A stretch of DNA of 64,000 bases from Pseudonocardia ammonioxydans (GTDB lineage Bacteria > Actinomycetota > Actinomycetes > Mycobacteriales > Pseudonocardiaceae): NCBI RefSeq assembly GCF_900115005.1, contig NZ_FOUY01000002.1, positions 1 through 64,000 on the forward strand. The letters run 5' to 3'. The position numbers were made by a program, and so were the translations under genes. Shown one piece after another: positions 19,942-28,994 of this stretch. The notes under the pieces were generated by a model. The model ran no database searches, was not told the DNA's origin, and worked only from the letters and a program-made list of their open reading frames with translations. How positions within the stretch are numbered: position 1 is the first letter of the stretch; every line of letters begins with the position of its first letter.

Positions 19942-20774
19942 TGTCCACCCGCGAGAAGGTCCTGTGGGTCGTGGCCGGCATCGCGATCGTGGTCTACGCC
20001 CTGTTCCCGGTGGGCTGGATCGTGTCGCTGTCGCTGAAGTCGTCCGACGACATCGCGAACGGTCAGTTCCTGCCCACCGCCCTGTCCTGGGAGAACTACG
20101 AGCAGATCCTCGTGGGCGACGCTGCCGAGCTGTTCCTGCCCGCGCTGCGCAACTCGTTCGGCATCGTGCTCATCGCGACGTTCATCGCGTGCGTCCTGTC
20201 GATGTTCGCCGCCTACGCCATCGCCCGGCTGGACTTCACCGGCAAGAAGCTCATCCTGTCCACCGCGCTCGCCGTGGCGATCTTCCCGGTGATCTCGATC
20301 GTGACGCCGCTGTTCAACCTGTGGCGCCAGATCGGGCTCTACGACACCTGGCCCGGCCTGATCATCCCCTACCTGTCGCTGACCCTGCCGCTGTCCATCT
20401 GGACCATGTCGGCGTTCTTCCGCGAGATCCCGTGGGAGATGGAGCAGGCCGCCCAGGTCGACGGCGCGACGACCTGGCAGGCGTTCCGGAAGGTGATCGT
20501 CCCGCTGGCCACGCCGGGGGTGTTCACGACGGCGATCATCGCCTTCTTCATCGCCTGGAACGACTTCGCCTACGGCATCTCGCTCACCTCGACCAGCGCG
20601 TCGCGGCCGGTGCCCGCCGCCCTCGGGCTGTTCTCCGGTGCCTCGCAGTTCGAGTCGCCGAACGGCCCGATCGCGGCCGCCGCGGTGATCGTGACGATCC
20701 CGGTCGTCGTCCTCGTCCTGATCTTCCAGCGGCGGATCGTCGCCGGCCTGACCAACGGCGCCGTCAAGGGCTGA
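19941..20774 (+). CDS. Sugar ABC transporter permease, SugB-like
   Basis: 277 residues, six membrane helices, MalG-type. The EAA loop reads EQAAQVDGATTWQAFRKVI. The ATG overlaps the stop of the first permease by one base (TGATG), with GGGGAG upstream, so the two subunits are probably made in equal amounts. Confidence 0.92.
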   Translation: MSTREKVLWVVAGIAIVVYALFPVGWIVSLSLKSSDDIANGQFLPTALSWENYEQILVGDAAELFLPALRNSFGIVLIATFIACVLSMFAAYAIARLDFTGKKLILSTALAVAIFPVISIVTPLFNLWRQIGLYDTWPGLIIPYLSLTLPLSIWTMSAFFREIPWEMEQAAQVDGATTWQAFRKVIVPLATPGVFTTAIIAFFIAWNDFAYGISLTSTSASRPVPAALGLFSGASQFESPNGPIAAAAVIVTIPVVVLVLIFQRRIVAGLTNGAVKG

Positions 20775-20811
20775 CCTCGTACTTCGCCAGAGAGAAAGGA
20801 CCCGACCGGCC

Positions 20812-22029
20812 ATGGCGTCGATCGAGATGCGCAACATCGTCAAGAAGTACGGGGACGGCTTCCCGGCCGTGAACGACGTGAGCATGGACATCGCCGACGG
20901 CGAGTTCATGATCCTCGTCGGCCCGTCCGGCTGCGGGAAGTCGACCCTGCTCCGGATGATCGTCGGCCTGGAGGACATCACCTCCGGCGACATGGTGATC
21001 GGCGGCAACCGGGTCAACGACAAGGCGCCGCGCGAGCGGAACCTGTCGATGGTGTTCCAGAACTACGCGCTCTACCCGCACCTGTCGGTCTTCGAGAACA
21101 TCGCGTTCCCGCTGCGCCTGGCCAAGGCGCCCGAGGACGAGGTGAAGCGCAAGGTCACCGAGGCCTCGGACGTGCTCGAGCTCGGCGAGCACCTCGACCG
21201 CAAGCCGGCCAACCTCTCCGGTGGCCAGCGCCAGCGGGTCGCGATGGGCCGCGCCATCGTCCGCGACGCCGACGCGTTCCTCTTCGACGAGCCGCTGTCC
21301 AACCTCGACGCCAAGCTGCGCGGCCAGATGCGCACCGAGATCTCCCGGCTGCAGCGCAGGCTCGGCATCACCACGGTCTACGTCACCCACGACCAGACCG
21401 AGGCGATGACCCTCGGCGACCGGGTCTGTGTGCTGCGCAAGGGCGTCATCCAGCAGGTCGCCTCGCCGCGCGAGCTCTACGAGCAGCCGGTCAACCTGTT
21501 CGTCGCCGGGTTCATCGGCTCGCCCCCGATGAACTTCCTGCCCGCGACCGTCTCGGGCGCCACGCTGCAGACGCCGTTCGGCCCGATCGAGCTCGACGCC
21601 ACCCGCGCCGAACAGGTGGCCGGCCGCGAGCTCGTGCTCGTCGGGATCCGGCCTGAGTACTTCGAGGACGCCTCCCTGGTCGACGGGGCGAAGCGGGACC
21701 TGGGTACGACCTTCACCGCGAAGGTCGACGTCACCGAGTGGCTCGGCGACTCGCAGTACGCCTACATCCCCTACGAGGCCCCGCCGGAGGTCGACGCCCA
21801 GCTCAAGGAGCTCTCCCGGGAGCTCGACTCCGACCAGCTGCGGACCCAGGCCATCGTGTCGATCGACTCGACGAGCCGGATCCGGGAGGGCCGCGAGGCC
21901 GAGTTCTGGCTGGACGCGCGGAAGATCCACGTGTTCGACCCGGAGTCCGGCCAGAACCTCACCCGGGACGAGGAGGCCGGTGCCGAGCTGACCCGCATGG
22001 CCGCCGAGGACCGGGAGAGTGGGTTGTGA
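20812..22029 (+). CDS. Sugar ABC transporter ATP-binding protein (SugC/MsmX/UgpC type)
   Basis: 405 residues. Walker A GPSGCGKST, Q-loop FQNYALYPHL, signature NLSGGQRQRVAMGRAI, Walker B DAFLFDEPLSNLD and switch His in YVTHDQTEAMT. The C-terminal ~130 residues form the regulatory OB-type domain of sugar importers. Its presence in the operon makes the importer complete with its own ATPase. The stop codon lies inside the 55-bp double-hairpin element that follows. Confidence 0.94.
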   Translation: MASIEMRNIVKKYGDGFPAVNDVSMDIADGEFMILVGPSGCGKSTLLRMIVGLEDITSGDMVIGGNRVNDKAPRERNLSMVFQNYALYPHLSVFENIAFPLRLAKAPEDEVKRKVTEASDVLELGEHLDRKPANLSGGQRQRVAMGRAIVRDADAFLFDEPLSNLDAKLRGQMRTEISRLQRRLGITTVYVTHDQTEAMTLGDRVCVLRKGVIQQVASPRELYEQPVNLFVAGFIGSPPMNFLPATVSGATLQTPFGPIELDATRAEQVAGRELVLVGIRPEYFEDASLVDGAKRDLGTTFTAKVDVTEWLGDSQYAYIPYEAPPEVDAQLKELSRELDSDQLRTQAIVSIDSTSRIREGREAEFWLDARKIHVFDPESGQNLTRDEEAGAELTRMAAEDRESGL

Positions 22030-22080
22030 GTGGTTATCGCGGTTCCGACCGCGATAACCACTCACGAGCGGCGTAGCCGC
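22026..22080. repeat. 55-bp double-hairpin element, copy 1 (terminator-like)
   Basis: GTGAGTGGTTATCGCGGT (22026-22043) pairs perfectly with 22048-22065 around a TCCG loop. Two bases later GCGGC-gta-GCCGC (22068-22080) makes a second small hairpin. It overlaps the last codons of the sugC-like gene and of the convergent NAD-binding gene, and probably acts as a bidirectional terminator. The same architecture and exact length recur at 29011-29065. Confidence 0.85.
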
Positions 22081-23497
22081 TGAGAGTCCGCGCCATCACC
22101 GCGAGGACGAACCGCTGGGTGGGGTAGGCGGCCAGCCAGGCCAGCCGCCCGGCCAGCCCGTGCGGGGCGAACCGCAGGGTCTGGGAGTAGTGGCTGGTCA
22201 GGGCACTGGTGCGGCGGACCCGCAGCTCCAGGTGCGCGACCCCGGGCAGCCGGGTCGCAGCGCGCAGCAGCAGCCGGGCCCCGGGCTCGACGGCCTCGAC
22301 CACCCAGTGGTCCAGCCACTCCCCCGGGACCAGGCCGGGTGCGCCGGCGGGGCCCCGGTGCCGCGGCTGCGCGGCCCCACCACCGAGGGCGTCGAGGATG
22401 CCGCTCAGCGTGGCCGTGCCCGGGACGGTGTACCAGCCGTGCTCGCCGCCGAGGTCCTCGATCACCGACCACACGGCGCCGGCCGGCGCGTCGACGTCGC
22501 AGGCGTCGGTCGTCTCCCACGCGACCGGCCCGCTGCCCGGCGCGTCCGACCGGCCGGGCCCGGCGGCCCCGGTGCCGTCCAGCGCCCGGCGGACGGCCGT
22601 GCGGTACGGCGTGTGCCCGCCGGCCGGCGGGCCGATCAGCGCGTCCAGCGTGGCGATGTCGGCGGGGTCGGCGACCAGCTCGTGGCGCATCGACTCGACC
22701 AGCGGTTCCGCTAGCCCGCGCTGCACCGGGGTCAGCGCGGCGACCGCGCGGGCGGTGAGCCGCGGCGCGGACACCGGCACCGGCAGCGACGCGGGCCGGG
22801 CCAGGCCGGCCTCGGCGGCGTACTCGCCCATCAGGGACCGGTAGGTGTGGACGTCGGGGCCGCCGACGTCGAACGCCCGGTTCACCTCCGCGGGCAGGTC
22901 CAGGCACCCGACGAGCGCGTGCAGGACGTCGTCGACGGCGATCGGCTGGATCCGGTTCCACGCCCGGTCCGGCAGCGGCAGCACCAGCGGGCCGCCCATC
23001 GCGACGTCGGTGAGGTGGCGGATCATCTCGAAACTGGCCGAGCCGGTGCCGACGACGATCCCGGCCCGCAGCACGACGGCCGGGGCCGGTCCCGCGAGCA
23101 GGATGTCGCCGACCTCGCGGCGCGAGCGCAGGTGCCCCGAGACCCGGCGGGTGTCCGCATCCGGCTGCAGGCCGCCCAGGTAGACGACCCGGGCGGCACC
23201 CGCCGCGGCGGCGCCGTCGGCCACGGCGTGTGCGGCGGCGCGGTCGCGGTCGGCGTAGCCGGGGGCGTCCATCGCGTGGACCAGGTGGACGACGGCGTCG
23301 GCCCCGGTGCAGGCACCGGCGACCTCCGCGTGGTCCTGCGCGTCGCCGGTGACGACCTCGACGTCGCCTGCCCAGGGGTGCGCCGCGACCTTCTGCGGGG
23401 TCCGGGCCAGCACCCGGACGGTGTGGCCGGCGTCGAGCAGGCGGGGCACCAGGCGCGATCCGATGTAGCCGGTGGCGCCGACGACGAGGACGTGCAT
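22034..23497 (-). CDS. NAD(P)-binding epimerase/reductase-like protein with DUF2867 domain
   Basis: 487 residues. N-terminal atypical SDR domain with VLVVGATGYIGSRL and AVVHLVHAM, lacking a clear YxxxK; residues about 330-480 (WETTDACDVDAPAGAVW, then GEWLDHWVVEAVEPG) form a SRPBCC-like DUF2867 domain. The substrate is unknown. The last ~14 residues are encoded by the double-hairpin element, so the native C-terminus was probably extended when the element arrived. It is convergent with the sugar importer. GC and style match the surroundings. Confidence 0.85.
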   Translation of the reverse strand: MHVLVVGATGYIGSRLVPRLLDAGHTVRVLARTPQKVAAHPWAGDVEVVTGDAQDHAEVAGACTGADAVVHLVHAMDAPGYADRDRAAAHAVADGAAAAGAARVVYLGGLQPDADTRRVSGHLRSRREVGDILLAGPAPAVVLRAGIVVGTGSASFEMIRHLTDVAMGGPLVLPLPDRAWNRIQPIAVDDVLHALVGCLDLPAEVNRAFDVGGPDVHTYRSLMGEYAAEAGLARPASLPVPVSAPRLTARAVAALTPVQRGLAEPLVESMRHELVADPADIATLDALIGPPAGGHTPYRTAVRRALDGTGAAGPGRSDAPGSGPVAWETTDACDVDAPAGAVWSVIEDLGGEHGWYTVPGTATLSGILDALGGGAAQPRHRGPAGAPGLVPGEWLDHWVVEAVEPGARLLLRAATRLPGVAHLELRVRRTSALTSHYSQTLRFAPHGLAGRLAWLAAYPTQRFVLAVMARTLSGYAAREWLSRSEPR

Positions 23498-23544
23498 CCC
23501 CCGATCCTCGCCCTCGTGCGCCCCCGGCGCGCGACGGGGCGCGC

Positions 23545-23853
23545 TCAGGGCAGACCGGCCAGCCGCAGCACGGCCGTGGTCGCCGCGGCCAGCACGACGA
23601 CCAGCACGAACGGCAGCCGCCGCCAGATCCCGGCGGCGGCCACCGCGACCCCCGCCGGCCGGGCCCAGCCGGCGAACTCCTGCCCCTCGAACCAGGTCCC
23701 GGTGACCACGAGCGCGACCAGCAGCGCGACCGCGCCGAGCTCGACGAGGCGGACCGTGCGGTCGGAGAACTCGACCCGGCCGGCCAGGAGCAGCGGCACC
23801 AGGCGCATCAGGTACGTGCCGCCGGCGAGGACGGCCAGTGCGGTGATCGTCAT
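23545..23853 (-). CDS. azlD: AzlD-family branched-chain amino acid exporter subunit
   Basis: 102 residues with three to four hydrophobic segments (ITALAVLAGGTYLMRLVPLLL, VELGAVALLVALVVTGTW and the C-terminal LPFVLVVVLAAATTAVL). AzlD is the small partner of AzlC. The start overlaps the azlC stop by four bases, so the two are translationally coupled. Confidence 0.88.
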   Translation of the reverse strand: MTITALAVLAGGTYLMRLVPLLLAGRVEFSDRTVRLVELGAVALLVALVVTGTWFEGQEFAGWARPAGVAVAAAGIWRRLPFVLVVVLAAATTAVLRLAGLP

Positions 23854-24593
23854 GCCCGGCCTCCCGGGCAGCGGGCGTCGCTCGTGCCGGCCCGGGCCTG
23901 CACCCCGCCGGGCCGGGCCCGCCGGGCGGCCGCACCGACGCCGAGCAGTCCGGCGAGCACGGGGAGCCCGGCCGGCAGGAACGGGGCGCAGGTGAGCGAG
24001 ACCGCCGCCGCTGCGCCACCGACCCGGCGCGCGTCGGCGCGGCGCAGCATCGGGACGAGCATCGCCAGCAGCGCGGCCGGGAACGCGGCGTCGAGCCCGA
24101 GGGCCGACGGGTCCGGCACGCTCGCGCCGAGCAGCAGTCCCCCGGCGGTGCCGAGCTGCCAGCAGCCGTACTTGATCAGACCGAGGAGCCAGAAGGCACG
24201 CCGGGCGCGGCCGGGCTCACCGTCGGTCCGGGCCAGCACGAAGGCCGTCGACTCGTCGGTGATGACGTGCGCGCCGGGGATCCGCGACCAGCCGCCGCCG
24301 ATGTGGCGGGCCAGGGCCAGTCCGAAGGGCAGGTGCCGCAGGTTGAGCACCAGCCCGGCGACGACGGCGGCCCAGATCCCGCCGCCGGCCGCCAGCACAC
24401 CGGTCACCAGCAGCTGCGCACCGCCGGCGAAGACCAGCATCGACATCGCCATCGTCGTCACCGGCGAGAGGCCGGCCGCGGGGGCCAGCGCGCCGAAGGA
24501 CACACCGACCAGGCCGACCGCGACCGAGACGGTCACCGCGTCCCGGACGTCGGCCCGGCTCTGCCCAGATCCTGTTCGCTGCACCGAACGCAT
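23850..24593 (-). CDS. azlC: AzlC-family branched-chain amino acid exporter
   Basis: 247 residues. Family features: VGLVGVSFGALAPAAGLSP, FAGGAQLLVTGVLAAGG and LNLRHLPFGLALARH, then ITDESTAF. AzlCD exports branched-chain amino acids or their toxic analogues. The C-terminus has a Arg/Gly-rich extension. It is divergent from an XRE-cupin regulator 54 bases away, a common AzlC neighbour that probably controls it. Confidence 0.9.
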   Translation of the reverse strand: MRSVQRTGSGQSRADVRDAVTVSVAVGLVGVSFGALAPAAGLSPVTTMAMSMLVFAGGAQLLVTGVLAAGGGIWAAVVAGLVLNLRHLPFGLALARHIGGGWSRIPGAHVITDESTAFVLARTDGEPGRARRAFWLLGLIKYGCWQLGTAGGLLLGASVPDPSALGLDAAFPAALLAMLVPMLRRADARRVGGAAAAVSLTCAPFLPAGLPVLAGLLGVGAAARRARPGGVQARAGTSDARCPGGRA

Positions 24594-24647
24594 GACCGTT
24601 ACAGTGAACCCACGACCTGTCGTTCGTCAAGCCGAACTCGAGGACCG

Positions 24648-25202
24648 ATGAATCGAACGCCACCGCTCGCGACGATCGCGGCCGCCATCCGCCGGGAGCG
24701 CGACCGCCTGGGCATCTCCTCGGCGGAGCTCGCCCGCCGGGCCGGGATCGCGAAGTCGACGCTCTCCCAGCTCGAGGCCGGGACCGGCAATCCCAGCGTC
24801 GAGACGCTCTGGGCGATCGCGGTGGTGGCCGGGGTCCCGTTCAGCACGCTGGTGGAGCCTCCGGCACCGCCGGTCCGGGTGGTCCGCGCGAGCCAACGCC
24901 CGGCCATCCGCTCCGAGGCCTCGCCGTTCACGTCGGCGCTGCTGGCGGCGTGCCCGCCGGGTGCCCGGCGGGACGTGCACGTGATCACCTCAGAGCCGGG
25001 CGACGCCCGCGCCTCGGACCCGCACTCCCCCGGGACGGTCGAGCACATGGTCGTCAGCAGTGGACGGTGGAACGCCGGCCCGGCCGGCGAGGAGGTCGAC
25101 CTCGACCCCGGCGACTACGTCACCTTCCCCGCCGACCGGCCGCACACCTACCGGGCGCTGACCGCGGACGCGTCCGCGGTACTGGTCATGGAGTACCGCT
25201 GA
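24648..25202 (+). CDS. XRE-family regulator with C-terminal cupin domain
   Basis: 184 residues. HTH at about 10-65 (SSAELARRAGIAKSTLSQLE) and a C-terminal cupin (VEHMVVSSGRWNAG, then DLDPGDYVTFPADRPHTYR), the usual ligand-sensing half. ATG at 24648. Position opposite azlCD with a 54-base shared promoter region suggests it represses the exporter until an amino acid ligand binds. Confidence 0.9.
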   Translation: MNRTPPLATIAAAIRRERDRLGISSAELARRAGIAKSTLSQLEAGTGNPSVETLWAIAVVAGVPFSTLVEPPAPPVRVVRASQRPAIRSEASPFTSALLAACPPGARRDVHVITSEPGDARASDPHSPGTVEHMVVSSGRWNAGPAGEEVDLDPGDYVTFPADRPHTYRALTADASAVLVMEYR

Positions 25203-27200
25203 TCAGCCACCGCTGGGCCCCCGGGTGGCGGAGCCGGCGTCCGGACCGCCCTCGGTGATCCGCTTCAGCGGCCCGTCGAGGAGACCCTCCTCGCTGCCAC
25301 CGCCCTGTTCGGACTCGGGCATCGGGTACTGGCGGACCCAGTCGACCTCCATCGTGGACGGTTTCACCTCACCCCCGCCCTCCGGGAACCAGTCGAGCTG
25401 GATGCACAGGTGCATCGGACCGGGGGGCAGGATCGAGGTGTCGTCGGTGCGCCACCACTCCTTGCCGTCCACATAGGCCACGACACCGTCCGGGCTCCAC
25501 TCGACCGCCCAGTTGTGCCACTGTGTCGCGTCGATCTGGACCTCGCCCTGGACCTGGCTGTTGTCCTCGCCGTAGTGCAGGAACAGCTCGGTCGACTGCC
25601 GGGTGTGGTCGGTCATCTCCATGAAGTCGATCTCGCCGCCGACCGGGAAGTTCTCCGCGGTCGGCCAGAGCAGCAGCAGCGCGTTGTAGCTCGGGTCGGA
25701 CGCCGGCGCGCGCACCCGGCCCTCCCAGCGGCCGTACTTCTGGCTGGCGTCGGTCCAGGCCATTCCGGCGGTCTTTCCCTCGGAGTCACCGTTGATGGTG
25801 AGGATGCCGTCCTGCACCGACGCCGCGTCCGGCGAGCGTGTGCCCTCACCCGCGTGGCCGGGACCGTCGTACATGTTCCATCCGGCGAGGTCACCGCCGT
25901 CGAACTCGTCGACCTTGCTCGGCTCGCCCCAGCCGTGCGCGGTGGCGGCGCTGCTCTCCGCGCCCGGGTACGCGGCGGGGCCGGCCGCCGGGTCGGCGGG
26001 TGCGGGCGGGGGCGTCGGCTCGGCCGCCTGGCCGGCCGGCGTGCCGCCGGTCCCGCAGTCGGCCGGGCCGGGCCCACCGCCCGGTCCGCCCGCGGTCCGC
26101 TCACCCGGGCCGGCGCCACTGCCGGTGCCACTGCCACCGGCCGCCTGGCTGTCCCCGGAACCCTGGTCCTGACCCGCGGAGCCCCGGTCGTCGCCCGAAC
26201 CGCCGTCGCCGGGCACCTGGCCACCGCCCGAAGCCTGATCGCCGCCGGACCCGGAGTCGCCGCTCGACCCCGAGGCGTCGCCGCCGGGCCCGCCGGAGTC
26301 GTCATCGCCCGAATCCTGGCCACCGCCCGACCTGTCGCCGGACTTCTGATCGCCGCCGGAGCCCTGGTCGCCCCCGGATCCCGAATCACCGGACGAGCCG
26401 GACGAGCCCTGGTCGCCACCCGAGCCCTGGTCGTCCCCGGACCCCGAGCCACCGCCCGAGCCGGACGAGCTCTGATCGCCACCCGAGCCCTGATCGCCCC
26501 CGGACCCCGAGTCGCCGCCCGACCTCGAGTCGTCGCCGCCGGGCCCGCCGGAGTCGTCATCGCCCGAATCCTGGCCGCCACCCGACCTGTCGCCGGACTT
26601 CTGGTCGCCACCGGAGCCCTGGTCGTCCCCGGATCCCGAGTCACCGGACGAGCCGGACAAGCCTTGGTCGCCACCCGGGTCCTGCCCATCACCGGACGGC
26701 CCGGCCGCATCCCCCGAGCCATCGTCTCCCGACTCCGGCTCGGCGACGGCCTCCCGGGCGGCGGCACCGGCATCCGGCAGCGCGGCTCGACCGGCCCCTT
26801 CCGCCGCCGGACCCGCAGCTCCGGAATCCTGGCCACCGCCGCCGGCCGCGGAGCCGCCCGAGGCCGCATCTCCTGGATCCGAGCTGCCCGGATCCGACGC
26901 ACCACCGGAGCCGGGGGCGCTCGAGGCCGGGCCCGACGTTCCGGAGCTCGACGTTCCGGAGCCCGAACCGGCCGTGCTCGGCTCACCGGTGCCGCCGGGC
27001 TTCCCCGACCCGGCGCCACCGTCGTCCCTCGAACCCGACCCACCCGAACCGGACCCGCCCGGGCCGGGGCCCGGTGCCGGACAGTCCACCGCCGTCGTCG
27101 CGCTCGGCCGATCCGCCGCCCCGGTGTCGGCGTACGCCGCAGCCGGAACAGTGATCAGCATCGCGGCCGCGATGGCCGCGGCTCGCACAGAGCGTCCCAT
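25203..27200 (-). CDS. Secreted glycoside hydrolase family 16 protein with long repetitive linker
   Basis: 665 residues. Signal peptide (MGRSVRAAAIAAAMLI...AYA, cleavage near 24). Residues about 35-420 are Gly/Ser/Asp/Gln/Pro low complexity with an internal 85-residue duplication. The C-terminal ~230 residues are a GH16 jelly-roll: KYGRWEGRVRAP, then the catalytic EIDFME (Glu523, Asp525, Glu528), and WHNWAVEWSPDGVVAYVDG. GH16 enzymes act on beta-1,3/1,4-glucans, galactans or transglycosylate wall polysaccharides; the substrate here is not predictable. GAGGAG lies just before the ATG at 27200. The linker may span the cell envelope. Four-fold larger than a bare GH16 domain. Confidence 0.9.
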   Translation of the reverse strand: MGRSVRAAAIAAAMLITVPAAAYADTGAADRPSATTAVDCPAPGPGPGGSGSGGSGSRDDGGAGSGKPGGTGEPSTAGSGSGTSSSGTSGPASSAPGSGGASDPGSSDPGDAASGGSAAGGGGQDSGAAGPAAEGAGRAALPDAGAAAREAVAEPESGDDGSGDAAGPSGDGQDPGGDQGLSGSSGDSGSGDDQGSGGDQKSGDRSGGGQDSGDDDSGGPGGDDSRSGGDSGSGGDQGSGGDQSSSGSGGGSGSGDDQGSGGDQGSSGSSGDSGSGGDQGSGGDQKSGDRSGGGQDSGDDDSGGPGGDASGSSGDSGSGGDQASGGGQVPGDGGSGDDRGSAGQDQGSGDSQAAGGSGTGSGAGPGERTAGGPGGGPGPADCGTGGTPAGQAAEPTPPPAPADPAAGPAAYPGAESSAATAHGWGEPSKVDEFDGGDLAGWNMYDGPGHAGEGTRSPDAASVQDGILTINGDSEGKTAGMAWTDASQKYGRWEGRVRAPASDPSYNALLLLWPTAENFPVGGEIDFMEMTDHTRQSTELFLHYGEDNSQVQGEVQIDATQWHNWAVEWSPDGVVAYVDGKEWWRTDDTSILPPGPMHLCIQLDWFPEGGGEVKPSTMEVDWVRQYPMPESEQGGGSEEGLLDGPLKRITEGGPDAGSATRGPSGG
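26278..26408 (-). repeat. Direct repeat copy A in the GH16 linker
   Basis: About 130 bp nearly identical to 26533-26663, offset 255 bp (85 codons, in frame). It encodes a segment with GGPGGD, DSGDDDS, SGDRSGGGQ and DQGSGGDQ words. Most differences are single third-position changes. Confidence 0.85.
26533..26663 (-). repeat. Direct repeat copy B in the GH16 linker
   Basis: Partner of 26278-26408. The high identity at DNA level, including synonymous sites, shows recent duplication within the linker and a region prone to length change by recombination. Confidence 0.85.
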
Positions 27201-27413
27201 CAGGCTCCTCCGCCCCACTGGTCTCGTGATTCGCAAAGGAACGTAAACGCCACACAGTCACCATGCGCCCCGCTGTCACCGTATCGAGTTGGCAACCCCG
27301 CCCTCGGGTGATCACGAAACCCGGAGAAATCGGGCGCGCCCCGCTACCGAGGGATCCGTGTGGTCACCGCATCGTGGTGCCGCGATCCGGTGGTGGGGAC
27401 CACCCGGACACGA

Positions 27414-27451
27414 CGAGAGCCCCGCCCGGCGACGGCCGGACGGGGCTCTCG
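27414..27451 (-). terminator. Rho-independent-type terminator after pdxS
   Basis: Arms CGAGAGCCCCG (27414-27424) and CGGGGCTCTCG (27441-27451) pair perfectly, extended inwards by CCGGC with GCCGG. It lies 22 bases past the pdxS stop and ends the thrS-to-pdxS operon. No U-run follows, as is common in actinomycetes. Confidence 0.85.
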
Positions 27452-27472
27452 TGAACGACGGAAGGGCGGGAA

Positions 27473-28390
<918 letters not shown>

Positions 28391-28406
28391 GGGTGATCGG
28401 AGCTCC

Positions 28407-28994
28407 TCACATGGCGGTCGGGTGACGGCCCGATTCTACGTCAGCGCCGCCCGGCCCGGCCGCCGGTTCCGGATCGGCGATCTCGAAGTACACCGGCTCC
28501 GGGGCGGTGCCGTACAGGTGGAACCAGCGGACCAGTCGTCGGGACCGGAGCACCCGGGTGTCCCGCACGGCGTCGTTGTGCACCCGTCGCGCCAGCACGA
28601 CCAGCTGCTGGGCGTCACGCAGCTCCGCCGCCAGCGGCGCCGGCAGCCCGGCCCGGTCGACGGCCGCGAGCTCCCTGGTCAGGACGTTCTCGGCGGTCTC
28701 GCGGGCCTCCCGGGCGCCGGCCGGGTCGTGCCCGCCGGGGGTCGGCGCGGCCCCGGACCGGGCGGTGGTCGCGGCGGCGCGCAGGCGCCCGGACCCGGCC
28801 GCACCGGGCACATCGGCGATCCGCAGTGCCACCTCCGCCCGGCGTTCCAGCGCGGTGGCCAACCCACCCCGGGCGGCCCCCACCCGCACGTGCAACCGGT
28901 GCAGACGTCGCACCCGTGTCAGAGACCACACGGTGAGCGCGACCACGACGACCAGGGCCGCCGCCACGAGCAGCACCACGGCGAGCGTGCTCAT
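28407..28994 (-). CDS. LemA-like membrane-anchored protein
   Basis: 195 residues. An N-terminal membrane helix ([20 protein letters not shown]) is followed by a helical region; [20 protein letters not shown] and later PEPVYFEI resemble the YNxxVRxxN...F..F pattern at the end of LemA proteins. Function is not established. The ATG overlaps the pimA stop (ATGA), and pdxS follows 16 bases later, so it is embedded in the operon. The match is weak enough that a simple conserved hypothetical is the alternative. Confidence 0.75.
   Translation of the reverse strand: MSTLAVVLLVAAALVVVVALTVWSLTRVRRLHRLHVRVGAARGGLATALERRAEVALRIADVPGAAGSGRLRAAATTARSGAAPTPGGHDPAGAREARETAENVLTRELAAVDRAGLPAPLAAELRDAQQLVVLARRVHNDAVRDTRVLRSRRLVRWFHLYGTAPEPVYFEIADPEPAAGPGGADVESGRHPTAM

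Noticed and set aside
26270..26680. Regularly spaced repeats that could suggest a CRISPR array
   Set aside because: The repeats are in frame, have no unique spacers of constant length and encode the GH16 linker.
25410..27311. A 633-codon plus-strand frame opposite the GH16 gene
   Set aside because: Its Ala/Arg/Gly/Thr repeats mirror the GH16 linker repeats; no start signal or domain.
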